Shown: positions 8,408-18,744, numbered from the stretch's first letter. The stretch is DNA of 61,491 nt from Gallibacterium anatis DSM 16844 = F 149 (GCF_000379785.1 NZ_KB903759.1:1-61491); one strand, 5' to 3'. Numbers and translations are program-made. Notes: generated by a model not told the origin, from the sequence alone.

Positions 8408-9325
8408 TTAGTTTATTTTCGCAACGAAATATTGAAATTTAATTTTCGGGTTAATTGCCTGCAATAGTTGCTCTGCCATTGAGCGTTGTTGCATTTTGGT
8501 AGGCAATTCAACCATCACCGCTGCGGTAATATCCTGATCGTGATAACCGGATAATCTCACCAGATTTATTGCCACTTGTAATGCCGGCAAACTTGGATTA
8601 AATGCGGCATTTTCGGCATAGCGACCGGTTAAAATGGTGTCATCTTTTAATAACAGTGCGACACCACAATAAGCCTGACTATAAGGTGCGTGAGAACGGT
8701 TCGCTGCCAGTAATGCCTGTTGAGCCAACGGTTCAAAACTGTCAATGGTTAATTTGTTGTTATGTGGATCAAACAGACAAGTTTTGATATCAAGATCTTT
8801 CGGACCGAAAGCATCGGGTAAATATTGGTGTAAACGGTTATTTTGGGCGTGCGGTAAATGAATATAAAACTGTTCCGCACTGTTTAATTCGTTCATAAAT
8901 TGGCGGCAATGCCCACAAGGTGTGTAATTTACGGTGATAGCGGTAATGGTGGCTTCATTATTCATCCAAGCGTGCGAAATCGCACTTTGTTCGGCGTGGA
9001 TGGTCTGCTGCATACTGCTATCGCAAAATTCTTGATTTGCACCGAAATAAAGCGCACCGCTGATACCGTGTGCCACAGCACCAACGTTAAAATTGGAAAC
9101 AGGCGTAACGGAATAACAAGCAGCGATAGGTAGTAATTGCAAAGCCAAGTGATTTACGCTCAATTTGAAATTTTTGCAAAGATCACTGACGACTTGTGGC
9201 GATAATTTTCCAACAAAATGTTGTTGAGAAAGGGCTTGATAAATGTCGTTAGCGAGAATTTGATCATCCCACTGCGCGAGCTGCATCTGAATTGCTTTAA
9301 TTTTTGGATTAGTTGTTGCCATCAT
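8408..9325 (-). CDS. cdd: cytidine deaminase
   Basis: The product is 305 residues, the long dimeric Escherichia coli-type cytidine deaminase with a duplicated fold. It converts cytidine and deoxycytidine to uridine forms in nucleoside salvage. The N-terminal half holds the active site: His110-Ala-Glu112 in IHAEQSAISHAW, with Glu as the proton shuttle, and Cys137 and Cys140 in PCGHC binding zinc. The second half lacks this motif, as usual. The first two codons are both ATG, so the start could be one codon later. Upstream, two TGTGA half-sites 21 bases apart (9402 and 9423) could be a weak CRP or CytR region. Confidence 0.94.
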   Translation of the reverse strand: MMATTNPKIKAIQMQLAQWDDQILANDIYQALSQQHFVGKLSPQVVSDLCKNFKLSVNHLALQLLPIAACYSVTPVSNFNVGAVAHGISGALYFGANQEFCDSSMQQTIHAEQSAISHAWMNNEATITAITVNYTPCGHCRQFMNELNSAEQFYIHLPHAQNNRLHQYLPDAFGPKDLDIKTCLFDPHNNKLTIDSFEPLAQQALLAANRSHAPYSQAYCGVALLLKDDTILTGRYAENAAFNPSLPALQVAINLVRLSGYHDQDITAAVMVELPTKMQQRSMAEQLLQAINPKIKFQYFVAKIN

Positions 9326-9549
9326 AATATCCCTCTTATTTCTGACCTATGGCGTTATGATAGAACAAATTATGCTATCCGGTTTAAATAACCTTCATTT
9401 TTGTGATGTAGGTAAAATTATTTGTGATAAATACTGTTTTTGAGCCGGTTTTTCTTGGAAAAATCGTGAATATTTTTATGCGCTCATACCATTATTTTTG
9501 AAATCGCTTATACTGGCGAACTTTTATGGTTATTGGAGAAGTGGTGTTA

Positions 9550-10224
9550 ATGCCTTTTCAGATTGTGGCTCAAACAGAAAATTTTGTGGTAATCAATAAA
9601 CCTTGTGGTGTCAGTGTACATAAAGATGATAATGAACAGGGGTTAACGACACAGCTTGCCGAACAGCGTGGTGTGGAGCAGGTTTGGTTGGTTCATCGCT
9701 TGAATAAAAGCACTTCTGGCTTATTATTGTGCGCCTTGAATCGACAAGCGGCAGCGGAATTATCGGCACAGTTTGCCGCACATCAGGTACAAAAAACTTA
9801 TTTGGCATTGGCAACAGGAAAACCGAAGAAAAAACAGGGTTTGATTAAAGGCGATATGATACGGAGCCGGCGAGCAATGTGGAAATTGTCGCCAAGCTGC
9901 AGTAATCCGGCAATTACTCGTTTTTATTCAATCAGTTGTGAAAGCGGATTGCGTTTGTTTGTCTTAAAACCGCAAACTGGAAAAACTCATCAGTTGAGAG
10001 TCGCAATGAAAAGTTTGGGCAGCCCGATTTTGGGTGATCCTTTGTATGGTGATAAATCACCGGCAGATCGTTGCTATTTACACGCAGCCATATTGGCGTT
10101 TTCATTTGCCGGAGAGCGGTTTTGCTATTCGCTGTTACCGCAAGGTGTTTATTTTGAGCGGGAGTGCGTAAAAGCGCAAATTGCGGTGGTATTACAACAA
10201 GAAATTACAGAAATACAACAATAA
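9550..10224 (+). CDS. RluA-family pseudouridine synthase homologue (TIGR01621-like) with altered catalytic motif
   Basis: The best start is ATG at 9550, with GGAGAAG upstream; an earlier ATG at 9526 has only a weak site. The product is then 224 residues. It matches the RluA family: INKPCGVSVHKDD, a central LVHRL motif, YLALATGKPKK, PQTGKTHQLRVAM and GDPLYGD. The RluA/RsuA catalytic signature is HRLDxxTSG, where Asp attacks the uracil base. Here the codon at 9703-9705 is AAT, giving HRLNKSTSG, so the catalytic Asp is replaced by Asn (residue 52 from this start). The rest of the fold looks intact, with no frameshift. The enzyme may be inactive or a lone point mutation or sequencing error may be present. 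Nearest known relatives act on an unidentified RNA site. Confidence 0.85.
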   Translation: MPFQIVAQTENFVVINKPCGVSVHKDDNEQGLTTQLAEQRGVEQVWLVHRLNKSTSGLLLCALNRQAAAELSAQFAAHQVQKTYLALATGKPKKKQGLIKGDMIRSRRAMWKLSPSCSNPAITRFYSISCESGLRLFVLKPQTGKTHQLRVAMKSLGSPILGDPLYGDKSPADRCYLHAAILAFSFAGERFCYSLLPQGVYFERECVKAQIAVVLQQEITEIQQ

Positions 10225-10291
10225 AACGTGATTTTTTAAGCGGTTAGTATTATCATTACTCCACTTTTAACAATTTCATTTCAGTTTAATT

Positions 10292-10333
10292 ATGACCACA
10301 TTATTTTTTAGTTTTCGATTTTTTTGCTCTTAG
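10292..10333 (+). CDS. pheM: PheM-like leader peptide of the pheST operon
   Basis: A 13-codon reading frame encodes MTTLFFSFRFFCS, with five Phe codons, followed by TAG. It lies about 50 bases before a terminator and 126 bases before pheS. This matches the logic of Escherichia coli pheM: ribosome stalling at Phe codons when charged tRNA-Phe is scarce favours an antiterminator. There is no strong Shine-Dalgarno sequence. Peptide composition plus position make the assignment strong. Confidence 0.88.
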   Translation: MTTLFFSFRFFCS

Positions 10334-10340
10334 TATCTAA

Positions 10341-10409
10341 GAGGCGATTGGTTTAACTAAAATCTTGGCAATTAAACTGACAAGCCTCCTCAGTATGGAG
10401 GCTTTTTTT
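10341..10409 (+). promoter_or_regulatory. transcription attenuator of pheST (terminator and competing antiterminator)
   Basis: The terminator is AAGCCTCC (10382-10389) with GGAGGCTT (10397-10404) and a T run to 10409. The competing fold pairs GAGGC (10341-10345) with GCCTC (10384-10388), reinforced by GGTTTAA (10350-10356) with TTAAACT (10372-10378). Because both folds need GCCTC they are mutually exclusive. A ribosome stalled in the Phe codons just upstream would leave the antiterminator free to form. Confidence 0.85.
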
Positions 10410-10449
10410 ATGACAAATTTTGACGATTATTGAGTTATCTAAATCATAG

Positions 10450-11442
<993 letters not shown>

Positions 11443-11465
11443 TTTGCAGGGAGATATTTGACAAA

Positions 11466-13853
11466 ATGAAATTCAATGAATCGTGGTTGAGAGAATGGGT
11501 TAATCCTGCGATTAGCACCGAACAGTTATGTGATCAAATCACAATGTCAGGTTTGGAAGTTGACGGTGTTGAGGCGGTTGCCGGTGAATTTAGTCATGTT
11601 GTGGTTGGTGAAGTGGTGGAATGCTCACAACATCCGGATGCCGATAAACTACGCGTAACTAAAGTGGATGTCGGTAGCGGTGAGTTATTAGATATCGTCT
11701 GTGGCGCACCAAATTGTCGTAAAGGATTGAAAGTGGCTTGTGCGAAAGTTGGTGCAGTGTTACCGGGTGATTTTAAAATCAAGAAAGCCAAGCTGCGCGG
11801 GCAACCTTCGGAAGGAATGTTATGTTCTTATGCCGAGTTAGCCATTTCAACTGACGGCAGCGGTATTATCGAATTACCGGAAGATGCACCGATCGGTATG
11901 GATTTGCGTGAATATCTTAACTTAAATGATAAAGCGATTGAGATCAGCTTAACACCGAACCGTGCGGACTGTTTAAGTATCCGAGGCATTGCTCGAGAAG
12001 TGGCAGTGGTGAATAAAGCAGCAATGAACGAATTGCAGTTTACACCGGTTAAATACACTATCAGCGACAAAGTGGCGATTGAATTAAAAGCGCCTGAAGC
12101 TTGCCCACGTTATTTATTGCGTATGGTAAGAAATGTCAATGTGAAAGCGGCAACCCCGATCTGGATGCAAGAAAAATTGCGCCGTTGTGGTATCCGTTCT
12201 ATCGATCCGGTGGTTGATGTCACCAATTATATTTTGTTGGAGTTAGGTCAACCGATGCACGCATTTGATGCGGATAAAGTTGCTCAACCTATTCAAGTCA
12301 GAATGGCTAAAACCGGCGAAAAATTAGTATTGTTGGACGGCTCAACCGCAGAGTTAAAAGAGAATACGTTATTAATCGCTGATCAAAATGGTCCATTGGC
12401 AATGGCAGGCATTTTTGGTGGAGAAGCAAGCGGTGTGAATGAAAATACACAAAATGTGATTTTAGAATCCGCCTTTTTTGCACCGTTGGCAATCACCGGA
12501 CGTGCTAGACAGTATGGCTTGCATACAGACGCTTCGCACCGTTTTGAACGTGGTGTGGATTTTGAATTACAGCGCTATGCGATGGAACGTGCCACTGCAT
12601 TATTAATCGAAATTTGTGGCGGTGAAGCCGGAGAGATTTGTGAAGTTGCGGATGAAAACGCTTTACCGAAATTAAATCCGGTAACATTGCGTCGTGAAAA
12701 ATTGGATAATTTGTTAGGTCATCACATTGAAACTGAAACCGTTACCGATATTTTACAGCGCTTAGGCTTCCAAGTTTCCTATGCAAATGATGTTTGGACG
12801 GTAGTGCCGACCAGCTGGCGTTTCGATATTGAAATCGAAGAGGATTTAATCGAAGAGGTGGCGCGTATTTACGGTTATAACACCATTCCGAATAATGCAC
12901 CGTTGGCGCATTTGATGATGCGTGAACATAAGGAATCCGATATTTCATTAAGCCGTATTAAAACAGCATTTGTTGAACACGATTATCAAGAAGCGGTCAC
13001 TTATAGTTTTGTTGATCCGAAAGTGCAGCGTTTATTGCACCCTGAGCAAGAAGCGTTGATTTTGCCAAATCCGATCTCTGTTGAGATGTCAGCAATGCGC
13101 GTTTCCTTATTGAGCGGATTGCTTGGTGCAGTGGCATATAACCAAAATCGTCAACAATCTCGAATTCGTCTATTTGAAAGCGGTTTGCGTTTTGTTGTTG
13201 ATGCCGATCATCCGATTGGGGTGCGTCAAGAATTTGTGATTGGTGGGGTAATTTCAGGTAATCGTCATAATGAGCATTGGGCAATTAAGTCGGAAGCTGT
13301 CGACTTCTTTGATTTGAAAGGTGATTTAGAAAGTATTTTTGATCTCTCCAACGCTGGAAAAAATATTAAATTTGTTGCAAAATCGTATCCAGCCTTGCAT
13401 CCGGGGCAATCAGCTGCCATTATGTTGGGTGATGAGGAGATCGGTTTTATCGGTACAATCCATCCTCGTGTAGCACAAAAATTGGATTTAAACGGAAAAG
13501 TTGTCGTGTTTGAAGTTTTATGGGATAAGATTTCACATAAAGATGTTATTCAAGCCAAAGAAATTTCCCGTTTCCCTGCTAACCGCCGCGATTTGGCGAT
13601 TATTGTGGCAGAGAATGTGACTGCCGACGAGGTGTTGACGGTTTGTCGTGAGGCTGCCGGTGCACAATTAACACAAATTAATTTATTTGATGTTTATCAA
13701 GGTGCAGGGATTGCCGAAGGAATGAAGAGTTTAGCGATTAGCTTGATTTTACAAGATAATGAAAAAACGCTAAGTGATGAAGAAATTTCAGCAGTGGTAG
13801 ATACCGTGTTATCTGCATTGAAAGAGAAATTAAACGCTTATTTGAGAGATTAA
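11466..13853 (+). CDS. pheT: phenylalanine-tRNA ligase beta subunit
   Basis: The product is 795 residues, the standard bacterial PheT length. Domains in order: an N-terminal OB-fold tRNA-binding domain (about 40-150, [19 protein letters not shown]), the B3/B4 editing domain (about 210-385, with [12 protein letters not shown] just before it), B5 (about 400-470), the pseudo-catalytic core, and the C-terminal FDX-ACB domain (about 700-795, [15 protein letters not shown]). The beta subunit binds tRNA-Phe and clears mischarged Tyr. ihfA begins four bases after its stop codon. Confidence 0.97.
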   Translation: MKFNESWLREWVNPAISTEQLCDQITMSGLEVDGVEAVAGEFSHVVVGEVVECSQHPDADKLRVTKVDVGSGELLDIVCGAPNCRKGLKVACAKVGAVLPGDFKIKKAKLRGQPSEGMLCSYAELAISTDGSGIIELPEDAPIGMDLREYLNLNDKAIEISLTPNRADCLSIRGIAREVAVVNKAAMNELQFTPVKYTISDKVAIELKAPEACPRYLLRMVRNVNVKAATPIWMQEKLRRCGIRSIDPVVDVTNYILLELGQPMHAFDADKVAQPIQVRMAKTGEKLVLLDGSTAELKENTLLIADQNGPLAMAGIFGGEASGVNENTQNVILESAFFAPLAITGRARQYGLHTDASHRFERGVDFELQRYAMERATALLIEICGGEAGEICEVADENALPKLNPVTLRREKLDNLLGHHIETETVTDILQRLGFQVSYANDVWTVVPTSWRFDIEIEEDLIEEVARIYGYNTIPNNAPLAHLMMREHKESDISLSRIKTAFVEHDYQEAVTYSFVDPKVQRLLHPEQEALILPNPISVEMSAMRVSLLSGLLGAVAYNQNRQQSRIRLFESGLRFVVDADHPIGVRQEFVIGGVISGNRHNEHWAIKSEAVDFFDLKGDLESIFDLSNAGKNIKFVAKSYPALHPGQSAAIMLGDEEIGFIGTIHPRVAQKLDLNGKVVVFEVLWDKISHKDVIQAKEISRFPANRRDLAIIVAENVTADEVLTVCREAAGAQLTQINLFDVYQGAGIAEGMKSLAISLILQDNEKTLSDEEISAVVDTVLSALKEKLNAYLRD

Positions 13854-13856
13854 TTT

Positions 13857-14153
13857 ATGACACTAACAAAAGTAGAACTTGCTGAAAATTTGATTGAGAA
13901 ATTCAATCTAAATAAAAATGATGCAAAAGAGTTGGTTGAATCATTTTTTGAAGAAATTCGTCAGGCGCTTGAGTCTGGTGAAGAGGTGAAGTTATCCGGT
14001 TTTGGAAACTTTGAATTGCGTGATAAAACATCACGTCCGGGTCGTAATCCTAAGACAGGTGAGTATGTGCCGATTACTGCGCGTCGTGTTGTAGTGTTCA
14101 AAGCAGGGCAAAAATTGCGGGCACGCGTTGAGAAATCTAAACCGAAAGATTAA
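13857..14153 (+). CDS. ihfA: integration host factor alpha subunit
   Basis: This 98-residue HU/IHF-family protein forms the IHF heterodimer that bends DNA. It has the IHF-alpha start [16 protein letters not shown]. The beta-arm [26 protein letters not shown] contains the Pro that intercalates DNA. The pheS-pheT-ihfA order is the same as in Escherichia coli, so it can be transcribed from pheST or from its own promoter inside pheT. The weak AT-rich site before ATG suggests translational coupling to pheT. Confidence 0.96.
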   Translation: MTLTKVELAENLIEKFNLNKNDAKELVESFFEEIRQALESGEEVKLSGFGNFELRDKTSRPGRNPKTGEYVPITARRVVVFKAGQKLRARVEKSKPKD

Positions 14154-14221
14154 TTGAATAAAAAGAGTATTCCTTGAACAGGGGTACTCTTTATTTTATC
14201 TGTTTCTTGTAAGAATGGAGA

Positions 14222-14716
14222 ATGTCCGTGTTAAAAATAAAACTAACATCTTCTGTTAAAACAAGTTTAATTATTGGTTTAGTCTTAGGATTGGCAGCTT
14301 GTTCATCACATCGTCATTCATATAACAGTCGGATGCCTGATCCGATTTATACGATGGCACAGCTCAGTGAGCAGCAGCACGAATGGTATCGCACTCCTTA
14401 TCGGATAGGTGGCAATACGAAAAGTGGGGTTGATTGTTCCGGCTTTGTGATGAGAACGTTTTCAGATCGTTTTGCGATTCAATTACCACGCACCACTACG
14501 GCACAATCTAAAGTCGGCATTGAGGTCGGCTTAGATGAAATCCAGACCGGTGATTTGGTTTTCTTTAAAACCGGCAGAGGTCCTAATGGTTACCACGTTG
14601 GTATTTATGTCAAAAATAACCAATTTTTACACGCTTCTACCAAAGGTGGTGTTATCTATTCCTCACTGAATAATCCCTATTGGAATAAAGCGTTTTGGCA
14701 AGTTCGCCGTTTGTAG
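14222..14716 (+). CDS. NlpC/P60-family lipoprotein, probable murein endopeptidase (MepS/NlpC-like)
   Basis: This 164-residue envelope protein has a lipoprotein signal with the lipobox LAAC (Cys27). Its NlpC/P60 domain (about 55-160) has the Cys-His-His triad: Cys72 in DCSGFV, His125 in YHVGIYV and His137 in FLHAST. Such enzymes cut D-Glu-mDAP or mDAP cross-links in peptidoglycan. Whether it matches Escherichia coli NlpC or MepS/Spr is not settled by sequence inspection. GTG at 14228 is an alternative start with better spacing from GGAGA, making 162 residues. It follows ihfA, after a small gap, and ends at a shared terminator. Confidence 0.9.
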   Translation: MSVLKIKLTSSVKTSLIIGLVLGLAACSSHRHSYNSRMPDPIYTMAQLSEQQHEWYRTPYRIGGNTKSGVDCSGFVMRTFSDRFAIQLPRTTTAQSKVGIEVGLDEIQTGDLVFFKTGRGPNGYHVGIYVKNNQFLHASTKGGVIYSSLNNPYWNKAFWQVRRL

Positions 14717-14747
14717 TTGATTTCTCAAAATAGGCATAATAACAATG

Positions 14748-14777
14748 AAAAAACCTGCTAGATCAGCAGGTTTTTTG
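14748..14777. terminator. bidirectional terminator between the NlpC-like gene and prs
   Basis: AAAACCTGCT and AGCAGGTTTT form a hairpin with a five-base loop, flanked by A and T runs on both strands. It serves two convergent genes. Confidence 0.85.
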
Positions 14778-14801
14778 TTACGGAGTATTACAGCGAATCT
14801 A

Positions 14802-15752
14802 TTAATTATTAAACATTGCTGAAATAGATTCTTCGTTGCTGATACGTCGGATTGCTTCTGCCAACATACCGGATAAAGTCAATACACGTACTTTATTCAA
14901 GGCGATAATTTCCGGTCTAAGCGGGATAGTGTCGGTAACGACGATTTCATCTAATGCCGGGCTGGCAATGTTTTTCGGTGCTGAACCGGAGAAAACAGCG
15001 TGCGTTGCATAAGCAAATACACGTTTTGCACCACGTTCTTTTAATGCTTCCGCCGCTTTACATAATGTACCGCCGGTATCGATCATATCATCAACCAAGA
15101 TACAATCACGATCGGCAACATCACCGATGATATGCATCACTTGGGAAACATTGGCACGAGGGCGACGCTTATCGATAATCGCCATATCTGTGTCATTTAA
15201 TAATTTTGCTACTGCACGAGCACGAACCACACCGCCGATATCCGGAGAAACGACAATCGGATTTTCCAAATCAGTTTTCTTCAAAATATCATCCAACAGA
15301 ACCGGTGAACCGAAAACATTATCTACCGGCACATCAAAGAAACCTTGAATCTGTTCTGCGTGCAAGTCGCAAGTTAAAACACGGTCAACGCCGACATTGG
15401 ATAAAATATCTGCTACCACTTTTGCTGTAATCGGCACACGGGAAGAGCGCACACGACGGTCTTGACGGGCATAACCGAAATAAGGCACAACTGCAGTGAT
15501 TCTTCCGGCAGAAGCACGACGAAGGGCATCGATCATAACCACTAACTCCATCAAACTATCATTCGTCGGCGCACAAGTGGATTGAACGATAAATACATCG
15601 GAACCACGAACATTTTCATTGATTTGGATTTGGATTTCACCATCACTGAAACGACCCACGATGGCATCGCTAAGTGAAGTATAAAGACGTTCAGAAATTT
15701 TTTTGGCTAGTTCTGGTGTTGCGTTACCAGCAAACAGCTTAATGTCAGGCAT
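14802..15752 (-). CDS. prs: ribose-phosphate pyrophosphokinase
   Basis: The chosen start at 15752 ([16 protein letters not shown]) gives 316 residues, matches the family start and follows GAGGTTAAAA. A longer in-frame reading to 15812 would run back almost into ispE and has no family support. The enzyme makes PRPP from ribose 5-phosphate and ATP for nucleotide, His and Trp synthesis. Motifs: the flexible loop [11 protein letters not shown], the metal and substrate site [20 protein letters not shown], and the PRPP-binding signature [11 protein letters not shown]. It is last in the lolB-ispE-prs series, as in enterobacteria. Confidence 0.97.
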   Translation of the reverse strand: MPDIKLFAGNATPELAKKISERLYTSLSDAIVGRFSDGEIQIQINENVRGSDVFIVQSTCAPTNDSLMELVVMIDALRRASAGRITAVVPYFGYARQDRRVRSSRVPITAKVVADILSNVGVDRVLTCDLHAEQIQGFFDVPVDNVFGSPVLLDDILKKTDLENPIVVSPDIGGVVRARAVAKLLNDTDMAIIDKRRPRANVSQVMHIIGDVADRDCILVDDMIDTGGTLCKAAEALKERGAKRVFAYATHAVFSGSAPKNIASPALDEIVVTDTIPLRPEIIALNKVRVLTLSGMLAEAIRRISNEESISAMFNN

Positions 15753-15805
15753 TTTTAACCTCAGAGTTGGTTTTTTAAAATTCAGATTGCAATGCAATCC
15801 ACACG

Positions 15806-16696
15806 TTAACAATTTTGTTGCATATCCTCAAGGACAAGGTATAACGGAGAACGATTTACCCCTTTGGCAACAAACCCTGATAAGTGGGTCGGGCGTTGTT
15901 GATATACGGCTATTGCAGCATCTTGCGAATCAAACTCGGCAAAAATGCAAGCGCCAGTCCCTGTTAAACGGGTCGGTGCATATTGTACCAACCACTGAAT
16001 AGCTTGTTCAACCTCAGGATAATGATCTCGCACAACTTTTTCGCAATCGTTTGTATAAACATCGGCTAATAATTGTGACAAAGATCGTTTTGGCGTATTT
16101 CTCGGCAATTTCGGATCTTGAAAGATTTTTGCGGTGGAAATCGCCACATTCGGTTTTAATACCACATAATATTTCTCATCCGGTTCACAATAGCTGATTT
16201 TTTCACCGACACCTTCAGCAAAAGCGGCTTTACCGTGAACAAAAATCGGCACGTCCGCACCGAGTTTTAAACCAAGTTCAGCTAATTGAGAGAGTGAAAG
16301 ATTGGTTTGCCACAAATAATTCAAGGCGACTAATGTTGTTGCCGCATCGGATGAACCGCCACCAACGCCACCACCCATCGGCAGCTTTTTCTCAATGGAG
16401 AGCGAAGCACCTAGCGAAGTTTGCGTGTATTGTTGTAATAATTTTGCGGCACGAAAAATAAGATTATCTTCAAGCACAACGTCGTCCAATTGATTTTCCA
16501 AAGTGATATTGCCACTGTTATTTATTGTTACAGTGAGCTGATCTGAAAAATCTAAAAATTGGAATAATGTTTGTAATTCGTGATAACCATCTTCACGTCG
16601 CCCATTAATATATAAAAAAAGATTTAATTTTGCCGGGCAAGGAAATGAAAAAGAACGATTTAAAAAAGAGTTATTTTCAACCATTAGAAAGTCCAT
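15806..16696 (-). CDS. ispE: 4-diphosphocytidyl-2-C-methyl-D-erythritol kinase
   Basis: This GHMP-family kinase phosphorylates CDP-methylerythritol in the non-mevalonate isoprenoid pathway. The substrate-binding start is [24 protein letters not shown]. The GHMP ATP loop is [17 protein letters not shown]. Length (296) is slightly above the usual 280-290. The first ATG (16696) overlaps lolB by 13 bases; a second ATG at 16684 overlaps the lolB stop as TAATG, which is a classic coupling arrangement and may be the real start, giving 292 residues. Confidence 0.95.
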   Translation of the reverse strand: MDFLMVENNSFLNRSFSFPCPAKLNLFLYINGRREDGYHELQTLFQFLDFSDQLTVTINNSGNITLENQLDDVVLEDNLIFRAAKLLQQYTQTSLGASLSIEKKLPMGGGVGGGSSDAATTLVALNYLWQTNLSLSQLAELGLKLGADVPIFVHGKAAFAEGVGEKISYCEPDEKYYVVLKPNVAISTAKIFQDPKLPRNTPKRSLSQLLADVYTNDCEKVVRDHYPEVEQAIQWLVQYAPTRLTGTGACIFAEFDSQDAAIAVYQQRPTHLSGFVAKGVNRSPLYLVLEDMQQNC

Positions 16697-17310
16697 TTTT
16701 TAATTTGAATTTTTAAGGTTTTATCCGGGCTACTAATAAATAAATTTTGCGGCAACTTTGGCGATTGTTGATTATAATTTACATATTTCGCCTGCCATAT
16801 TTCATTTTGCCATTGATAATCAAAATGGCTTAATAAACCCTGCTGATTAACAACATAATTTTGTGTATTTCCCGGCAACCCTTTTAACCAATTCGGAAAT
16901 TGTTCTACCGGAAAATCAAAACCGATAATATCTTGTAATAATTGATGAATATCCTTATCGGCATAATAATTGCCTTTATTATCGAAAATTACAGTATTAT
17001 TTGCTGTTTTTTCAATAGTTAATGTACTGCGACTTAATAAGGAAGAAAAATATAAACGATAATGTTGCTCACCTAAATATTGCCATTGAAACGAGGAAGA
17101 AAAACGCTCTTCTTTGCTGATATAACCTAATTGCCCTTCTGCCGCATAATGATTAATCGCATTCACCGCCTGTTGATGTTGCAACCATACCGGATCGTTA
17201 TGCGGTAACGTAACTTGAGGTGCAACAAATTGTCCATCATTTGCACAGCCGATAAATAATAAAGTTAATCCCGATAATAAACCGAGCCGTACTGTCTTTT
17301 TAATATTCAC
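16684..17310 (-). CDS. lolB: outer-membrane lipoprotein receptor LolB
   Basis: This 208-residue outer-membrane lipoprotein accepts lipoproteins from LolA and inserts them in the outer membrane. It has a signal peptide with the lipobox FIGC (Cys22). The following [19 protein letters not shown] region matches the LolB start of the beta-barrel. Genomic order lolB-ispE-prs supports the call, because sequence conservation of LolB is modest. The stop codon overlaps the start of ispE. Confidence 0.9.
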   Translation of the reverse strand: MNIKKTVRLGLLSGLTLLFIGCANDGQFVAPQVTLPHNDPVWLQHQQAVNAINHYAAEGQLGYISKEERFSSSFQWQYLGEQHYRLYFSSLLSRSTLTIEKTANNTVIFDNKGNYYADKDIHQLLQDIIGFDFPVEQFPNWLKGLPGNTQNYVVNQQGLLSHFDYQWQNEIWQAKYVNYNQQSPKLPQNLFISSPDKTLKIQIKKWTF

Positions 17311-17751
17311 TGTCTATTCCTGATATGAGAGATGAGAGCGATATTTTAATCAAAAGTTGATGGGATGGAAAGGAGAGCAGATATTCAGGGTGGTATGTTT
17401 CTATGTAGTCAGGAGAAAGCGATAGTCTTTGTAGGTTATGCTTTTCTTATGGGTATAGAGCAGAATAATCTTTCTTGCGTTCTGATTTTCTAATGTTGGC
17501 TGTTTTTTCAAATAAGTTTATACAATTCGAGTATTGATGAAACTATGAAAAATATATTTCTCCGTATGAAAATCTAATAGATGAGTATATCCACCCTACT
17601 ACAAATGCACTGGACTTGACAGAAATACCTCTATGAGTTCATTATCTGATGAGCAAGCAACGTGCACAATGTGAAGGCAATTCGCAAGCACGAGGGCTGG
17701 ATCACTGGGGAAGAAGTCCCAACTAATTAACATCAACAGTGAGGATTATTT
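17311..17751. other. non-coding gap between lolB and the secreted protein gene, with a possible decayed reading frame
   Basis: The lolB promoter should lie near 17320-17400. From 17541 to 17726 one plus-strand frame reads as 31 plausible residues, an in-frame TGA at 17634-17636, then 29 more residues to TAA. The two halves look protein-like (ENLIDEYIHPTTNALDLTEI; then AQCEGNSQARGLDHWGRSPN) but I recognise no family. This may be a relic gene or chance. Confidence 0.35.
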
Positions 17752-18102
17752 ATGAACAAAATCTTAGTAACTGCTTTAAGTATCAGTTTGTTAGGGCTAA
17801 GTGGCTTTGCTCAGGCAAAAACATACGATTACAATACTCCAATTGAATTAAAAGGTGTAATTAAATTGGAAAACGACTACCCAATGTTGTATTTAAAACA
17901 GGGCATTGATGTTAATAAAAAGGATTTTTATGATTCAGCAAAAAATGTGAAAAAAATGCAGGTTGTTAATATCAATCGTAAGCCTGGTGAAAAAACACCA
18001 ACAGGATGTCAAATCGTTACAGGCACATTATTTGGATGGGAAACCGCTCATCACAAAACACCTGTATTAATTCAGGCTGAATCATTTGAGAAATGCAAAT
18101 AG
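17752..18102 (+). CDS. small secreted protein, possibly DUF4431-like
   Basis: The product is 116 residues. A clear Sec signal peptide (MNKILVTALSISLLGLSGFAQA) ends near residue 22. The mature protein is about 94 residues, Lys-rich, with two cysteines (in TGCQIV and the final EKCK) that could form one disulfide. The pattern of beta strands and the closing segment TPVLIQAESF recall the DUF4431 family of small periplasmic proteins, but I am not certain. The site AGTGAGGATTATTT precedes ATG and a strong terminator follows, so it is probably a single expressed gene. It sits beside transfer-element remnants. Confidence 0.7.
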   Translation: MNKILVTALSISLLGLSGFAQAKTYDYNTPIELKGVIKLENDYPMLYLKQGIDVNKKDFYDSAKNVKKMQVVNINRKPGEKTPTGCQIVTGTLFGWETAHHKTPVLIQAESFEKCK

Positions 18103-18127
18103 CATTTCATCAATCTTCCTGTACCCC

Positions 18128-18163
18128 AAAAAAGGCAAGAAACGTGATTTTCTTGCCTTTTTT
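18128..18163 (+). terminator. rho-independent terminator
   Basis: AAAAAAGGCAAGAA pairs with TTCTTGCCTTTTTT around an eight-base loop, ending in T residues, just after the secreted protein gene. Confidence 0.85.
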
Positions 18164-18273
18164 GATATTTATCCCCTCAAAGTTAACTTTCATTTTATAA
18201 TCTACAATAGATATCTATTAGTGTTTAAAATATTATGCCAATCCTCTGAATTTATGGAGGTTAAAGACGTCCA

Positions 18274-18525
18274 CTAGAATGTTAAGAAATACAGACCGAA
18301 TTGAATAAAAGTCATCACTATCGCCGCTTTCATACTGTAACCACTGAACATCATTACAAACGGAATGGAAATTACAAACACAACAGATAGTAATCCCTGA
18401 ATCATTGGTAACGCTTGTCGCATTGCGTCAAAACCATGAGAAGCCACTGCATTCCCAGTAGATACCTCAAAAAAAGATAACATTTCTGATCCAAATTCTG
18501 TTAAAGCACCTAGATCGGTATTATT
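18274..18525 (-). pseudogene. fragment of an ICE-type conjugation gene (TraG N-terminal family)
   Basis: The minus-strand frame ends FVMMFSGYSMKAAIVMTFIQ followed by FGLYFLTF and a TAG stop. This hydrophobic block resembles the TraG-like mating-pair protein of integrative conjugative elements, in which the family usually continues FWWELARW. Here TAG then TGG follow FLTF, consistent with a nonsense change of a Trp codon, and the sequence beyond no longer fits. The frame upstream runs to 18639, but its first 35-40 residues are the antisense of another decayed gene (18590-18695), so the fragment is cut at both ends. There is no start site. The full protein is several hundred residues; only about 80 remain. 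Confidence 0.65.
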
Positions 18526-18589
18526 TCTCACATCAGAAAGATTTTGATATTTCGTTCCATTTTGAACAGCAATGCGTTGAGGTTGATTA

Positions 18590-18695
18590 TAACAGCGGAG
18601 AATATAAATCAGGTTATTTAGATCTATTTCCCGGTGCAAGTGGTATTTTATATGACGAGGATACAGGCGAAGAATTTGATATACAAATGGAGTAA
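18590..18695 (+). pseudogene. C-terminal fragment of an unidentified gene
   Basis: A plus-strand frame ends with GEYKSGYLDLFPGASGILYD and then an acidic tail to TAA at 18693-18695. Its composition looks like genuine protein (Gly, Asp, aromatic residues), unlike the neighbouring antisense readings. The frame is open back to about 18461 but has no convincing start, and its upstream part overlaps the TraG-like fragment. I infer that a deletion joined the tail of one gene to the middle of another. The parent family is unknown to me. Confidence 0.45.
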
Positions 18696-18705
18696 ATAAT
18701 ATGAG

Positions 18706-18744
18706 AAAACCTCTTAGGCTGTTTGCTTCAGCTTAAGAGGTTTT
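18706..18744 (-). terminator. terminator after grpE
   Basis: AAAACCTCTTAGGCTG pairs with CAGCTTAAGAGGTTTT (one G-T pair) around a seven-base loop. Read on the minus strand it lies six bases past the grpE stop and ends in T residues. Confidence 0.85.

Noticed and set aside
9391-9430. CRP/CytR site upstream of cdd
   Set aside because: Only two isolated TGTGA half-sites in the same orientation; no full palindrome, so not listed as a feature.
15753-15812. 20-codon N-terminal extension of prs
   Set aside because: Family homology and the GAGG ribosome site both place the start at 15752, and the extension would reach back almost into ispE.
18461-18600. Upstream open part of the plus-strand fragment ending at 18695 as one continuous gene
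   Set aside because: It overlaps the TraG-like fragment on the other strand, is low-complexity (Lys/Phe), and has no start codon with a ribosome site.
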